A DNA stretch of 64,000 nucleotides. Source: Wenxinia saemankumensis. GTDB taxonomy: Bacteria > Pseudomonadota > Alphaproteobacteria > Rhodobacterales > Rhodobacteraceae. Made by a program: the position numbers and the translations under genes. The notes beneath the pieces were generated by a model. It worked only from the letters and a program-made list of their open reading frames with translations. It did not search any database and was not told the DNA's origin. Each line of letters opens with the position of its first letter. Positions within the stretch are counted from its first letter, which is position 1. The stretch is from assembly GCF_900141735.1 (NCBI RefSeq), contig NZ_FQYO01000006.1, positions 102,980 through 166,979 on the forward strand, given 5' to 3'. Below, in pieces: positions 24,166 through 33,122 of this stretch.

Positions 24166-26010
24166 ATGCTGAAGCTCACCGACATCTCCTATTCCGTGGA
24201 GGGGCGTCCCCTCCTCGAACACACCTCCGCCGTGATCCCCACCGGCCACAAGGTCGGCCTCGTGGGGCGCAACGGGACGGGCAAGACGACGCTGTTCCGC
24301 CTGATCCGGGGCGAGCTGACGCTCGATACCGGCGAGATCGAGCTGCCCTCCGGCGCCCGGATCGGCGGCGTCGCGCAGGAAGTGCCGGGGTCGGACACCA
24401 CGCTTCTCGACACGGTGCTGGAAGCCGATACCGAGCGCGCCGCCCTGATGGCGGAGGAGACCGAGGACCCCGCCCGCATCGCCGAGATCCAGACCCGGCT
24501 GACCGACATCGACGCCTGGTCGGCCGAGGCGCGCGCCTCGTCCATCCTCAAGGGCCTCGGCTTCACCGATGCCGAGCAGCGGATGCCCTGCTCGGCCTTC
24601 TCGGGCGGCTGGCGGATGCGCGTGGCGCTGGCGGCGGTCCTCTTCGCCCAGCCGGACCTGCTGCTGCTCGACGAGCCGACCAACTATCTCGACCTCGAGG
24701 GCGCCCTCTGGCTCGAAAGCTACATCGCGAAATACCCCCATACGGTGCTGATCGTCAGCCACGACCGGGGCCTGCTCAACCGCGCCGTGACCGGCATCCT
24801 GCATCTCGAGAACAAGGGCCTGACCTACTGGTCCGGCCCCTACGACCAGTTCGCGCGGCAGCGGGCCGAGCGGCGCGCCAACCTGATCGCCCAGGCCAAG
24901 AAGCAGGACGCCCAGCGCGCCCATCTGCAAAGCTTCGTCGACCGCTTCAAGGCCAAGGCCTCGAAGGCCAAGCAGGCGCAGTCGCGCGTGAAGATGCTGG
25001 AGAAGATGGAGACGATCCGCGTGCCCGAGGACGCGGCGCGCACCGTCTTCACCTTCCCCGAACCCGAGGAGCTCTCGCCCCCCATCGTGGCGATGGAAGG
25101 GGCCGCCGTCGGCTACGGCGAGCGGACGGTCCTGTCGAAGCTGAGCCTGCGGATCGACCAGGACGACCGGATCGCCCTCCTGGGGCGCAACGGCGAGGGG
25201 AAGTCCACCTTCTCCAAGCTGCTGGCCGGCAAGCTGGAGACGCGGGGCGGGCAGGTCGTCGCGTCGAACAAGTTGCGGGTCGGCTACTTCGCGCAGCACC
25301 AGGTGGACGAGCTGCGGGTGGAGGAGACGCCGCTCCAGCACCTGCTGCGCGAACGGCCCGAGGAGGGGCAGGCCAAGCTGCGGGCCCGGCTCGCGGGCTT
25401 CGGCCTGATGGCCGCGCAGGCCGAGACCGTGGTCGGCCGCCTGTCGGGCGGGCAGAAGGCAAGGCTCTCGCTCCTGCTGGCGACGCTGCATGCGCCCCAC
25501 ATGCTGATCCTCGACGAGCCGACCAACCACCTCGACATCGAGAGCCGCGAGGCGCTGGTCGAGGCGCTGACCGCCTATTCGGGCGCGGTCGTCCTCGTCA
25601 GCCACGACATGCACCTGCTCAGCATGGTCGCCGACCGGCTCTGGCTAGTGAAGGACGGGCGGGTCACGCCCTATGACGAGGATCTCGAATCCTACCGCCG
25701 GATGCTGCTGACCCCCGAGAAGCCGAAGGGCGAGGGCAAGCCGAAGCCGAAGGTCGAACGGCCCAGCCGTGACCAGATCCTCGCCCTCCGCTCGGAGGCG
25801 CGCAAATGCGAGGAGCGGGTGAAGACGATCGAGCAGATGCGCGACAAGCTGGCCAAGAAACTCTCCGATCCTGCCCTCTACGAGGACGACAAGGTCGGCG
25901 AGCTGGAGGTCTGGAACAAGAAATACGCCGAGCTGATGGAGGGTCTGGGCCGGGCCGAGGCGATGTGGATGGCGGCTATGGAGAAGCTCGAGAAGGCGGA
26001 GGCCGCGTGA
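24166..26010 (+). CDS. ABC-F family ATP-binding protein
   Basis: This 614-residue soluble protein has two ABC modules and no membrane helices. Walker A motifs are GRNGTGKTT and GRNGEGKST, signatures are FSGGWRMR and LSGGQKARL, and Walker B motifs are LLLLDEPTNYLDLEG and LILDEPTNHLD. The interdomain linker is long and charged, followed by the second module and a Lys/Glu-rich coiled C-terminus, as in YheS/Uup. ABC-F proteins act on the ribosome E-site to relieve stalling. It is the first gene of a tight run; its stop overlaps the following GNAT start. Confidence 0.92.
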   Translation: MLKLTDISYSVEGRPLLEHTSAVIPTGHKVGLVGRNGTGKTTLFRLIRGELTLDTGEIELPSGARIGGVAQEVPGSDTTLLDTVLEADTERAALMAEETEDPARIAEIQTRLTDIDAWSAEARASSILKGLGFTDAEQRMPCSAFSGGWRMRVALAAVLFAQPDLLLLDEPTNYLDLEGALWLESYIAKYPHTVLIVSHDRGLLNRAVTGILHLENKGLTYWSGPYDQFARQRAERRANLIAQAKKQDAQRAHLQSFVDRFKAKASKAKQAQSRVKMLEKMETIRVPEDAARTVFTFPEPEELSPPIVAMEGAAVGYGERTVLSKLSLRIDQDDRIALLGRNGEGKSTFSKLLAGKLETRGGQVVASNKLRVGYFAQHQVDELRVEETPLQHLLRERPEEGQAKLRARLAGFGLMAAQAETVVGRLSGGQKARLSLLLATLHAPHMLILDEPTNHLDIESREALVEALTAYSGAVVLVSHDMHLLSMVADRLWLVKDGRVTPYDEDLESYRRMLLTPEKPKGEGKPKPKVERPSRDQILALRSEARKCEERVKTIEQMRDKLAKKLSDPALYEDDKVGELEVWNKKYAELMEGLGRAEAMWMAAMEKLEKAEAA

Positions 26011-26522
26011 CCCCCCGCCCCCCGGGATCCGGTCTCGCCGTCCGCCCCATGCGGGACGCGGACTGGCCTGCCATGTGGGAGATCGTGCGCCCCGTCCTGC
26101 GCGCCGGCGAGACCTACACGGTCGATCCGCATCTGGACGAGGACGCGGCCCGCGACTTCTGGTGCGGGCCGCCCTCCACCGCCGTCACTGTGGCGGAAGC
26201 CGGCGGCACGATCCTCGGCACCGCGCATATGGGCCCCAACCGCGGCGGGCCGGGCGCCCATGTCGCCAATGCCAGCTACATGGTGGGCGAGGCCGCCCGC
26301 GGCCGGGGCGTCGGCCGGGCGCTGGTCCTCGATTCGCTCGAGCGGCTCGCCGCGCAGGGCTTCGAGTCGCTCGTCTTCAACGCGGTCGCGGCGTCCAATC
26401 GCGGGGCGGTGCGGCTGTATCTCGACCTCGGCTTCACCATCCTGGGCAGCGTGCCCGGCGGTTTCCGCCACCCGCGGGAGGGCCTCGTGGACCTGCACGT
26501 CATGCACCGGGCGCTGCGCTGA
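26007..26522 (+). CDS. GNAT family N-acetyltransferase
   Basis: This 171-residue GNAT protein begins SGLAVRPMRDADW. It carries motif A, YMVGEAARGRGVGRALV, at about residues 90-106, and the late NRGAVRLYLDLGF motif B. The layout resembles PhnO/YncA-like small-molecule acetyltransferases. GTG 26007 overlaps the ABC-F stop and its own stop overlaps the MarC start by one base, so all three are translated in series. The substrate is unknown. Confidence 0.87.
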   Translation: MTPRPPGSGLAVRPMRDADWPAMWEIVRPVLRAGETYTVDPHLDEDAARDFWCGPPSTAVTVAEAGGTILGTAHMGPNRGGPGAHVANASYMVGEAARGRGVGRALVLDSLERLAAQGFESLVFNAVAASNRGAVRLYLDLGFTILGSVPGGFRHPREGLVDLHVMHRALR

Positions 26523-27139
26523 TGCCCGACATCTCCTTCACGATCACCGCTTTCGTGACGCTCTTCGTCATCATGGACCCGATCGGGCTGATGCCGGTCT
26601 TCGTCGCGCTGACCGCCGGAATGGACCGGGCCCATCGCCGTGCCGTCGCGATCCGGGCGGCGATCGTCGGCGCCGTCATCCTGACGGTGTTCGGCCTGTT
26701 CGGCGACCGCGTTCTGGGCTTCATCGGCATCTCGCTGCCAGCCTTCCGCATCGCGGGGGGCATCCTGCTGTTCCTGACCGCGCTCGACATGCTGTTCGAG
26801 CGGCGCGCGGCGCGGCGGCAGGACCAGTCGGCGCATCCCTCGGACGACCCGTCCGTCTTTCCCATCGCCATGCCGCTGATCGCCGGGCCGGGCGCCATCG
26901 CCTCGATGATCCTGCTCACCGGGCAGACCGGCCCCAGTTGGGAGGGCATCCTCGTCGTCCACGCGGTGATGTTCGCCGTCGTGCTCATCACCCTGGCCCT
27001 GTTCCTCGCCGCGCCGCTGATCGAACGGATGCTGGGCGAGACCGGGGTCAACGTGGTCAGCCGCCTGCTCGGGATGCTGCTGGCCGCGCTCTCCGTCCAG
27101 TTCGTGATCGACGGTGTCCTCGCCAGCATTGGCGGCTGA
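26522..27139 (+). CDS. MarC family integral membrane protein
   Basis: This 205-residue protein has six hydrophobic helices and the MarC/UPF0056 pattern: FVIMDPIGLMPVFVALT in helix 1, PAFRIAGGILLFLTALDML, and FPIAMPLIAGPGAI in the middle. The family was once tied to multiple antibiotic resistance in E. coli, but that link was withdrawn, and some archaeal members move amino acids. ATG 26522 overlaps the preceding stop (TGATG). Confidence 0.9.
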   Translation: MPDISFTITAFVTLFVIMDPIGLMPVFVALTAGMDRAHRRAVAIRAAIVGAVILTVFGLFGDRVLGFIGISLPAFRIAGGILLFLTALDMLFERRAARRQDQSAHPSDDPSVFPIAMPLIAGPGAIASMILLTGQTGPSWEGILVVHAVMFAVVLITLALFLAAPLIERMLGETGVNVVSRLLGMLLAALSVQFVIDGVLASIGG

Positions 27140-27163
27140 GGCCGGCGCCCCTATCTGACGGGC

Positions 27164-27742
27164 ATGACAGGGGACCAGATCGCCAATCTCGCCTATCTCG
27201 GCCTGCTCGGGGCCGTGATCGCGGGCTACTTCTTCGCCTCGCACCGGCAGAACCTGGGCCGGAGCCTGCGGCAGCTGATGCTCTGGGCGCTGATCTTCGT
27301 CGGGGTGATCGCGGCCTACGGGCTGTGGACCGACATCCGGCAGGACGTGGCGCCGACCCAGGCCTATCTCGACGACGGCCGGATCGAGGTGCCGCTCGGC
27401 CCCGACGGTCATTACCACCTGACCGCCGAGGTAAACGGCACGCCGGTCAAGTTCATCGTCGATACGGGCGCCAGCGACATCGTGCTGTCCGCCGCCGACG
27501 CCGAGCGGGCGGGCGTCGACCTCGCCGGGCTGACCTACTGGGGTCAGGCGCAGACGGCCAACGGCGTGGTGCGCACCGCCCCGGTGCAGCTGGACAGCGT
27601 CCGACTCGGCCCGGTCAGCGATACCGGCGTGCGCGCGGTGGTGAACGAGGGGGCCTTCGACTACTCCCTCCTCGGGATGAGCTATCTCGCCCGCTTCGCC
27701 CGGATCGAGATCGCGGACAACCGGCTGGTGCTGACGCGCTAG
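27164..27742 (+). CDS. Retropepsin-like aspartic protease, TIGR02281 type
   Basis: This 192-residue membrane-anchored protein has two N-terminal helices (about residues 7-22 and 41-58) and a single retropepsin-fold domain. The catalytic motif is FIVDTGASDIVLS, and LLGMSYLARF near the C-terminus completes the fold. Because only one Asp-Thr-Gly motif is present, it must dimerise, as in clan AA proteases related to SpoIIGA and Rickettsia APRc. It is predicted to act on the periplasmic face. It follows MarC by 24 bases and its stop overlaps that of the convergent GFA gene. Confidence 0.88.
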   Translation: MTGDQIANLAYLGLLGAVIAGYFFASHRQNLGRSLRQLMLWALIFVGVIAAYGLWTDIRQDVAPTQAYLDDGRIEVPLGPDGHYHLTAEVNGTPVKFIVDTGASDIVLSAADAERAGVDLAGLTYWGQAQTANGVVRTAPVQLDSVRLGPVSDTGVRAVVNEGAFDYSLLGMSYLARFARIEIADNRLVLTR

Positions 27743-28203
27743 GTGTCGCGGTCGGGATGCTGGCGGTCCGACGGGTTCGGACCGCGATCCTCGGTGAAGG
27801 TATCCCGCAGATGGGCAAGCGGTCCGAGCGCGGGGTGACGTCCGTATCCGTCCGACTGCCAGCCCACCGGGATCTCGCCCGCACGGTCGAAGGCGCCGAG
27901 CATGAGGCCGATCCCGTCCGCCGACCGCCAGAAGAGGGGCGTGCCGCAGGCGGCGCAGAAGCCGCGCGCCACCTCGACCGAGCTGTGGAAGGTCGCGGGC
28001 TTCCCCCGGGTCCAGGTCAGCGCCGCCGGGTCCACCCCGATCAGCGCGGCGAAGAGATTGCCCGCCGCCTTCTGGCACTGGCGGCAATGGCACAGATGCG
28101 CCGCCTCTCCCAGACGGTCCGCGCGGAACCGGACCGCGCCGCACTGACACCCGCCGGAAAGCGGCCCGTCCGGCAGGCTCAGCCTTCCGCCTTCTTCGTC
28201 CAT
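27739..28203 (-). CDS. GFA family (CENP-V/GFA) zinc protein
   Basis: This 154-residue protein has the cysteine set of the GFA fold: GGCQCGAVRF, CHCRQCQKAAG and FCAACGTPLFWRS. It binds two zinc ions in the family of glutathione-dependent formaldehyde-activating enzymes. Most family members have no proven reaction. ATG 28203 lies 25 bases inside the end of holC, so the two genes form a small operon. Longer upstream extensions in this frame run through holC and are not believable. Confidence 0.87.
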   Translation of the reverse strand: MDEEGGRLSLPDGPLSGGCQCGAVRFRADRLGEAAHLCHCRQCQKAAGNLFAALIGVDPAALTWTRGKPATFHSSVEVARGFCAACGTPLFWRSADGIGLMLGAFDRAGEIPVGWQSDGYGRHPALGPLAHLRDTFTEDRGPNPSDRQHPDRDT

Positions 28204-28634
28204 CGACCGTCCTCCTGCGCCCAGTACTGCGCCGCGATCCCCGCGCCGGTGAGGGTTCGCCACTGGACCCGGGCCGCCTGAACCGCGGCCGGATCGTGGC
28301 CGTCGAACAGGATGCAGACCCGCTGCAGCGCCGCGGCCTCTCCCGCGGTCACCCCGGCCCCGTCCAGCGCCATGAGGCAGGCGATACCCTCCGCCGCCTC
28401 GCCCGCCGTCAGCAGGACCGGCTGGAGCGCATCGTGCGGCCCGCCGGCGCGGCCATGCGCGTTGAAGCTGTCGGCCGGCCCGTCCCAGAGCGCGGCGTCG
28501 AGCGCGTCCATCCGGGCGGGATCGGTGCCCCGCACCTCGACCCGCCACCCGGCCTGCGCGGCGCGGGGCAGCAGCATGGCGAGCGCCTCCTCGGCGGTCG
28601 CCTCGGTCAGGTGATAGAAATAGGCAGCCCCCAT
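28179..28634 (-). CDS. holC: DNA polymerase III subunit chi (HolC)
   Basis: This 151-residue protein matches HolC, the clamp-loader-associated chi subunit that binds SSB at the replication fork. Motifs are YFYHLTEATAEEAL at the N-terminus, the central RGTDPARMDALDAALW, and RVCILFDGHDPAAVQAAR near the C-terminus. In many alphaproteobacteria holC is next to pepA and divergent from lptF. Here the lptF side is kept, but pepA is absent and a GFA gene follows instead. Confidence 0.92.
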   Translation of the reverse strand: MGAAYFYHLTEATAEEALAMLLPRAAQAGWRVEVRGTDPARMDALDAALWDGPADSFNAHGRAGGPHDALQPVLLTAGEAAEGIACLMALDGAGVTAGEAAALQRVCILFDGHDPAAVQAARVQWRTLTGAGIAAQYWAQEDGRWTKKAEG

Positions 28635-28732
28635 GCGACCCCGGGTAGCGCGCCCCCGCCGAGTTGACCAGTCCCGCCTTCCGGCGCGGCCCCCGGCACG
28701 CTAAGCCGGAGGGACGCGAGGACGGGGAGCCG

Positions 28733-29878
28733 ATGTCGAGACTGGATCGCTACATGCTGGCGCGGCTCCTGAGGCTGTTCGGCCTCTCCGCGCTCGTGCT
28801 GATCCTCGTCTACTGGATCAACCGCGCCATCGGCCTGTTCGACCAGATCATCGCCGATGGCGAGGGGTTCGGCGTGTTCCTCGAGCTCACCCTCCTCGCC
28901 CTGCCCCCGCTCGTCGCCATCGCGGCGCCAATCTCGGCCGTGGTGGCGGCGATCTACGTCACCAACCGGCTGACCGCCGACAGCGAACTGGTCGTGGCAC
29001 AGGCGGTCGGCCTGTCGCCCTGGCGGCTGGCGCGCCCGGTCCTGGTCTTCGGCCTGATCGTCGCGGCGCTGCTCTCGGTGCTGACCCATCTGCTGATCCC
29101 CACGGCCGCCGCGCGGCTCGCCGACCGGCAGGACGAGATCGCCCGCACCGCGACCGCCCGGATCCTGCGGCCCGGCGCGTTCCTCGATCCCGCGGACGGG
29201 ATCACCCTCTACATCCGCGAGATCTCGGCCACGGGCGAGGTGCAGGACCTGTTCCTTTCGGACAGCACCGACCCGGACGAGACGGTGACCTTCCTCGCCT
29301 CGCGCGCCTTCCTCGTGCGGACCGAGGCCGGGCCGCAGCTCGTCATGGTGAACGGGCAGGTGCAGGTCTGGCGCCGGGCGGAGGACACGCTCTCGGTCAC
29401 GGAATTCGACGAGTTCGCCTACGATATCGGCGCCCTGATGCCCGCGGGCGGCGACACCGCCCGCCGCGCGCGCGAGGTCGGCACGGCCGAGCTGCTGGCC
29501 GCCACGCCCGCCCTGCAGCAAGAGACGGGCGAGAACGCGGGCGCGCTGGTGGTCGAGGGGCACGAACGCTTCGCCGACGCGGCGTTGGGCGCGGTCGGGG
29601 CGATGATCGGCTTCTCCGCGCTGATGGTGGGGGGCTTCAGCCGGCTCGGCGTCTGGCGACAGATCGGGCTGGCCGTCGGGCTGGTGATCCTGGTGAAGCT
29701 CGTCGAGAGCGGCACCACCTCGGCCGTGCGCGGCGATCCCGCGCTCTGGCCGCTCCTCTACCTGCCGACGGCGCTGGGCGCGGGGCTGTCGGCGGCACTG
29801 CTGGCGGTGGCGGGGCGCACCCGGCGCGCCCCGCCCATCGGCAGGCGCGCGGACGCCCGGTCGGGGGCGACCGCATGA
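28733..29878 (+). CDS. lptF: LPS export permease LptF
   Basis: This 381-residue YjgP/YjgQ-family permease, with LptG and the ATPase LptB, pulls LPS from the inner membrane to the Lpt bridge. Three hydrophobic segments come before a periplasmic beta-jellyroll (about residues 140-265), and three more follow, the standard LptF layout. The first helix begins with LDRYMLARLLRLF. ATG 28733 follows GGGGAG. The stop overlaps the lptG ATG (29875-29878). lptB is not in this window. Confidence 0.93.
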   Translation: MSRLDRYMLARLLRLFGLSALVLILVYWINRAIGLFDQIIADGEGFGVFLELTLLALPPLVAIAAPISAVVAAIYVTNRLTADSELVVAQAVGLSPWRLARPVLVFGLIVAALLSVLTHLLIPTAAARLADRQDEIARTATARILRPGAFLDPADGITLYIREISATGEVQDLFLSDSTDPDETVTFLASRAFLVRTEAGPQLVMVNGQVQVWRRAEDTLSVTEFDEFAYDIGALMPAGGDTARRAREVGTAELLAATPALQQETGENAGALVVEGHERFADAALGAVGAMIGFSALMVGGFSRLGVWRQIGLAVGLVILVKLVESGTTSAVRGDPALWPLLYLPTALGAGLSAALLAVAGRTRRAPPIGRRADARSGATA

Positions 29879-30969
29879 TCCTGCACCGCTACTATGCGAG
29901 GCGCTTCGCCGCGACCTTCCTCGGCGTATTCGCGGTCTTCCTCGCGATCCTGCTCTTCGTCGACCTGATCGAGCAGGCCCGCCGCTTCGGCGGCGAGGGG
30001 GTGGGCCTGGCGGGGCTGCTGCGCCTCTCGGCCCTCAGCATCCCGCGCGAGCTGTTCCGGATCCTGCCGCTCGTCACGATCATCGCGACGCTCGTGCTGT
30101 TCCTGTCGCTCGCCCGCTCGTCCGAGCTGGTGGTGACGCGCGCGGCGGGGCGGCCGGCGCTGGCGGTCCTCGCCGCCCCCGCGCTGGTGATGCTGCTGAT
30201 CGGGGCGGCGGCGGTGGCCGCGATGGACCCGATCGTCGCCGCTACCAGCCGGGAATACGAGAGGCGGGTCGACGCCCTGCAGGGCCGGGGCGAGGCGCTG
30301 GGCCTCGGCGCGGACGGGATCTGGCTGCGGCAGGGCGGCATGCCGGGGCCGACAATCATCAACGCGGCGCGGACCAACGTGGATGGCACGGCGCTGTGGG
30401 ACACCACCTTCCTGACCTTCGACGGCGAGGGCACGCCGCTGCGCCGGATCGCCGCCCGCCGGGCGATCCTGGGTGCCGGGGAATGGACGCTCTACGACGC
30501 CAAGGTCTGGCCGCTGCAGGACGGCGCGGTGCCGGAGGCGGCCGCGCGCGAGGTCGCGCTTTTCACCCTGCCCTCGCCCCTCACCCCGGCCGAGATCCGC
30601 GACAGCTTCGGCGATCCGTCCGAGATCCCGGTCTGGGAACTGCCCGCCTTCATCGCGCGGCTGAACGAGGCCGGCTTCACCGCGCGGCGGCACGAGGTCT
30701 GGCTGCAGATGCAGCTCGCACTGCCGGTCTTCCTCGCCGCGATGGTGCTGATCGGCGCCGCCTTCACGATGCGCCACCACCGCTCGGGCCGGACCGGGCT
30801 GATGGTCCTGCTGGCCCTCCTGGTCAGTTTCGGTGTGTACTTCCTGCGCAGCTTCGCGCAGATCCTGGGCGAGAACGGGGACATCCCGCCTGCCCTCGCG
30901 GCCTGGGCGCCGCCGCTCGCCGCCGCGCTGCTGACGCTCGGCCTGATCCTGCACCTGGAGGACGGATGA
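29875..30969 (+). CDS. lptG: LPS export permease LptG
   Basis: This 364-residue partner of LptF begins LHRYYARRFAATFLGVF and has the same 3+3 helix arrangement around a periplasmic jellyroll. The conserved ELVVTRAAGRP segment lies on the cytoplasmic side, where LptB docks. It is translationally coupled on both sides: ATG 29875 inside the lptF end, and its TGA overlapping the lptD ATG. Confidence 0.93.
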   Translation: MILHRYYARRFAATFLGVFAVFLAILLFVDLIEQARRFGGEGVGLAGLLRLSALSIPRELFRILPLVTIIATLVLFLSLARSSELVVTRAAGRPALAVLAAPALVMLLIGAAAVAAMDPIVAATSREYERRVDALQGRGEALGLGADGIWLRQGGMPGPTIINAARTNVDGTALWDTTFLTFDGEGTPLRRIAARRAILGAGEWTLYDAKVWPLQDGAVPEAAAREVALFTLPSPLTPAEIRDSFGDPSEIPVWELPAFIARLNEAGFTARRHEVWLQMQLALPVFLAAMVLIGAAFTMRHHRSGRTGLMVLLALLVSFGVYFLRSFAQILGENGDIPPALAAWAPPLAAALLTLGLILHLEDG

Positions 30970-33068
30970 TCCGCCTCGCCCTCCTCCTGATCTGCCTCGC
31001 CTGGCTCGGCCCCGGGCGCGCCGCCGCGCAGGGCACGGCGAGCCTCGTCGCCGACCGGGTGAGCGTGGACGAGGGCGGCCGCCTCGTCGCCTCGGGCGGG
31101 GTCGAGGTGTTCTACGACGGCACCCGCCTCACGGCGGACAGCGTCACCTACAGCCGCGACGGCGACCGGCTGGCGATCGAGGGGCCGATCCTGATCGAGC
31201 AGCCGGACGGCACGATCCTGACGGCCGAGGCGGCCAGCCTCGATCCCCGGATCGAGAGCGGGATCTTGCGCTCCGCCCGGCTGGTGCTCGAGCGCCAGCT
31301 CCAGCTCGCCGCGGCCCGGATCGACCGGATCGACGGGCGCTACACCGCGCTGACCGGCGCCGCCGCCACCGCCTGCCAGGTCTGCGCCGGCCGCGCCCCG
31401 CTCTGGGAGATCCGCGCGGACCGGGTGATCCACGACGAGGTCGACCGCCAGCTCTACTTCGAGAACGCGCAGTTCCGGATCCGCGGCCTGCCTGTCCTCT
31501 GGGTGCCGGCGATGCGCCTTCCGGACCCGACCGTCACCCGCGCGACCGGCCTCCTGGTGCCGAGCGTCACGACGAACGACCTGCTCGGCTTCGGCGTCCG
31601 CCTGCCCTATTTCGTGGCGCTGGGGCCGCGCCGGGATCTGACGCTGACCCCCTTCCTCGCCACCGAGACGACCACCGTCGAGGGGCGCTATCGCCAGACC
31701 TGGCGCAGCGGGGCGCTGACCGTCGAGGGCGCGGCGAGCCGCGACAGCGTCCGGCCGGGCGGGCCGCGCGGCTACGTCTTCGCCGACGGGAGGTGGGCGC
31801 TGGAGGACGGACAGAGCATCCTCTTCCAGCTGCAGAGCGTCACCGACCGGACCTATCTCGACGAATACGGCTACTCGGATCTGGACCGCCTCTCCACCGG
31901 GCTGCGCTACACCCGGGTGCGCGAGGATTCGCTGCTCTCGACCGATGCCACCTACTACCGCACGCTCCGCCGCGGCGAGGTGCAGGGCGCGCTGCCCCCG
32001 CTCGTCGCGCGCGCCGTCTACGAGCGGCGGCGCCCGACCGGGCCGCTGGTCCTGACCTACGGGGCGCGGGCCGAGAGCTTCCGCCGCACCGAGGATGCGG
32101 CCGGTCCCACGGGCCGCGACGTGGCGCGGCTCGGCGCCTTCGCCGACCTGCGGGGCGAGACGGTGCTCGGCCCCGGCCTCGTCCTGTCGGGGGCCGGGTC
32201 GGTCGATCTCGGCGCCTACGCGATCTCGGACGATCCGGCCTTCGAGGACCTGCCGCTGCGCGCCACGCCCGGCGCACTGGTCACGCTGCGCTGGCCGCTG
32301 ATCCGGCGCGAGGCGGGCGGCGCGGCACAGACGCTGGAGCCCTTCGTCGCGGCGGCCTGGTCGCGCACGCTCGGCGCCGACGTGCCGAACGAGGACAGCG
32401 CCATCGTCGAGTTCGACGAGACCAACATCGACGCGCTGACCCGCTATCCCGGGCAGGACGCGCGCGAGGACGGGGCGCGGCTGTCCTTCGGCCTGACCTG
32501 GACCCGCACCGCGCCCAGCGGCAGCGCGCTGGCGCTCACCTTCGGCCGGATCCTGCGCGAGGAGGCGGAACCCTTCACCCTGTCCTCTGGCCTCGACGGG
32601 CTGGCCTCGGACTGGCTGCTCGCCGCGCGGGCGGACCTGCCCGCCGGCCTGACCGCGCGGGCCCGCGCCATCGTCGACAACGAGGGCCAGTTCGACAAGA
32701 CCGAGGCGCGGATCGACTGGCAGACCTCCAGTCTCGCCCTCGGCGCGACCTATCTCTTCCTGCCGCAGGAACCACCCGAGGGACGGCTCGACCGGATCGC
32801 GGAATGGGCGGTCGACGCGCGCTGGCAGGTCTCGCCCGTCTGGTCGCTCTCGCTCGACGCCCGCTACGACCTGGCGCGGGACGAGCCGGTCGAGACGGGC
32901 ATCGGACTCGGCTGGCAGAGCGAATGCGTCGAGGTGGACGTTTCGCTGTCCCGCAGCTACACCAGCGGCGAGACGGATCCCGTAACCGATCTCGGCCTCG
33001 CCGTGAACCTGCGCGGCTTCTCCGCCGGCGACGGCCTGGCGGTGCCCCCGGGCCGGTGCGACGGATGA
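30966..33068 (+). CDS. lptD: LPS assembly protein LptD
   Basis: This 700-residue outer-membrane beta-barrel inserts LPS into the outer leaflet. A signal peptide (to about residue 21, GRAAAQ) is followed by the periplasmic OstA/LptA-like domain (ASGGVEVFYDGTRLTADSV) and the C-terminal barrel. A CQVC pair lies in ACQVCAGRAPLWEIRA and a late cysteine (SECVEV) near the end could form the inter-domain disulfide needed for function. ATG 30966 overlaps the lptG stop. LptE is not encoded beside it. Confidence 0.92.
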   Translation: MIRLALLLICLAWLGPGRAAAQGTASLVADRVSVDEGGRLVASGGVEVFYDGTRLTADSVTYSRDGDRLAIEGPILIEQPDGTILTAEAASLDPRIESGILRSARLVLERQLQLAAARIDRIDGRYTALTGAAATACQVCAGRAPLWEIRADRVIHDEVDRQLYFENAQFRIRGLPVLWVPAMRLPDPTVTRATGLLVPSVTTNDLLGFGVRLPYFVALGPRRDLTLTPFLATETTTVEGRYRQTWRSGALTVEGAASRDSVRPGGPRGYVFADGRWALEDGQSILFQLQSVTDRTYLDEYGYSDLDRLSTGLRYTRVREDSLLSTDATYYRTLRRGEVQGALPPLVARAVYERRRPTGPLVLTYGARAESFRRTEDAAGPTGRDVARLGAFADLRGETVLGPGLVLSGAGSVDLGAYAISDDPAFEDLPLRATPGALVTLRWPLIRREAGGAAQTLEPFVAAAWSRTLGADVPNEDSAIVEFDETNIDALTRYPGQDAREDGARLSFGLTWTRTAPSGSALALTFGRILREEAEPFTLSSGLDGLASDWLLAARADLPAGLTARARAIVDNEGQFDKTEARIDWQTSSLALGATYLFLPQEPPEGRLDRIAEWAVDARWQVSPVWSLSLDARYDLARDEPVETGIGLGWQSECVEVDVSLSRSYTSGETDPVTDLGLAVNLRGFSAGDGLAVPPGRCDG

Positions 33069-33122
33069 CGGGACCGCGAACGGGCAAGGAGGGGCCGGAC
33101 CGGCCCCGTGGGGGAACGTATC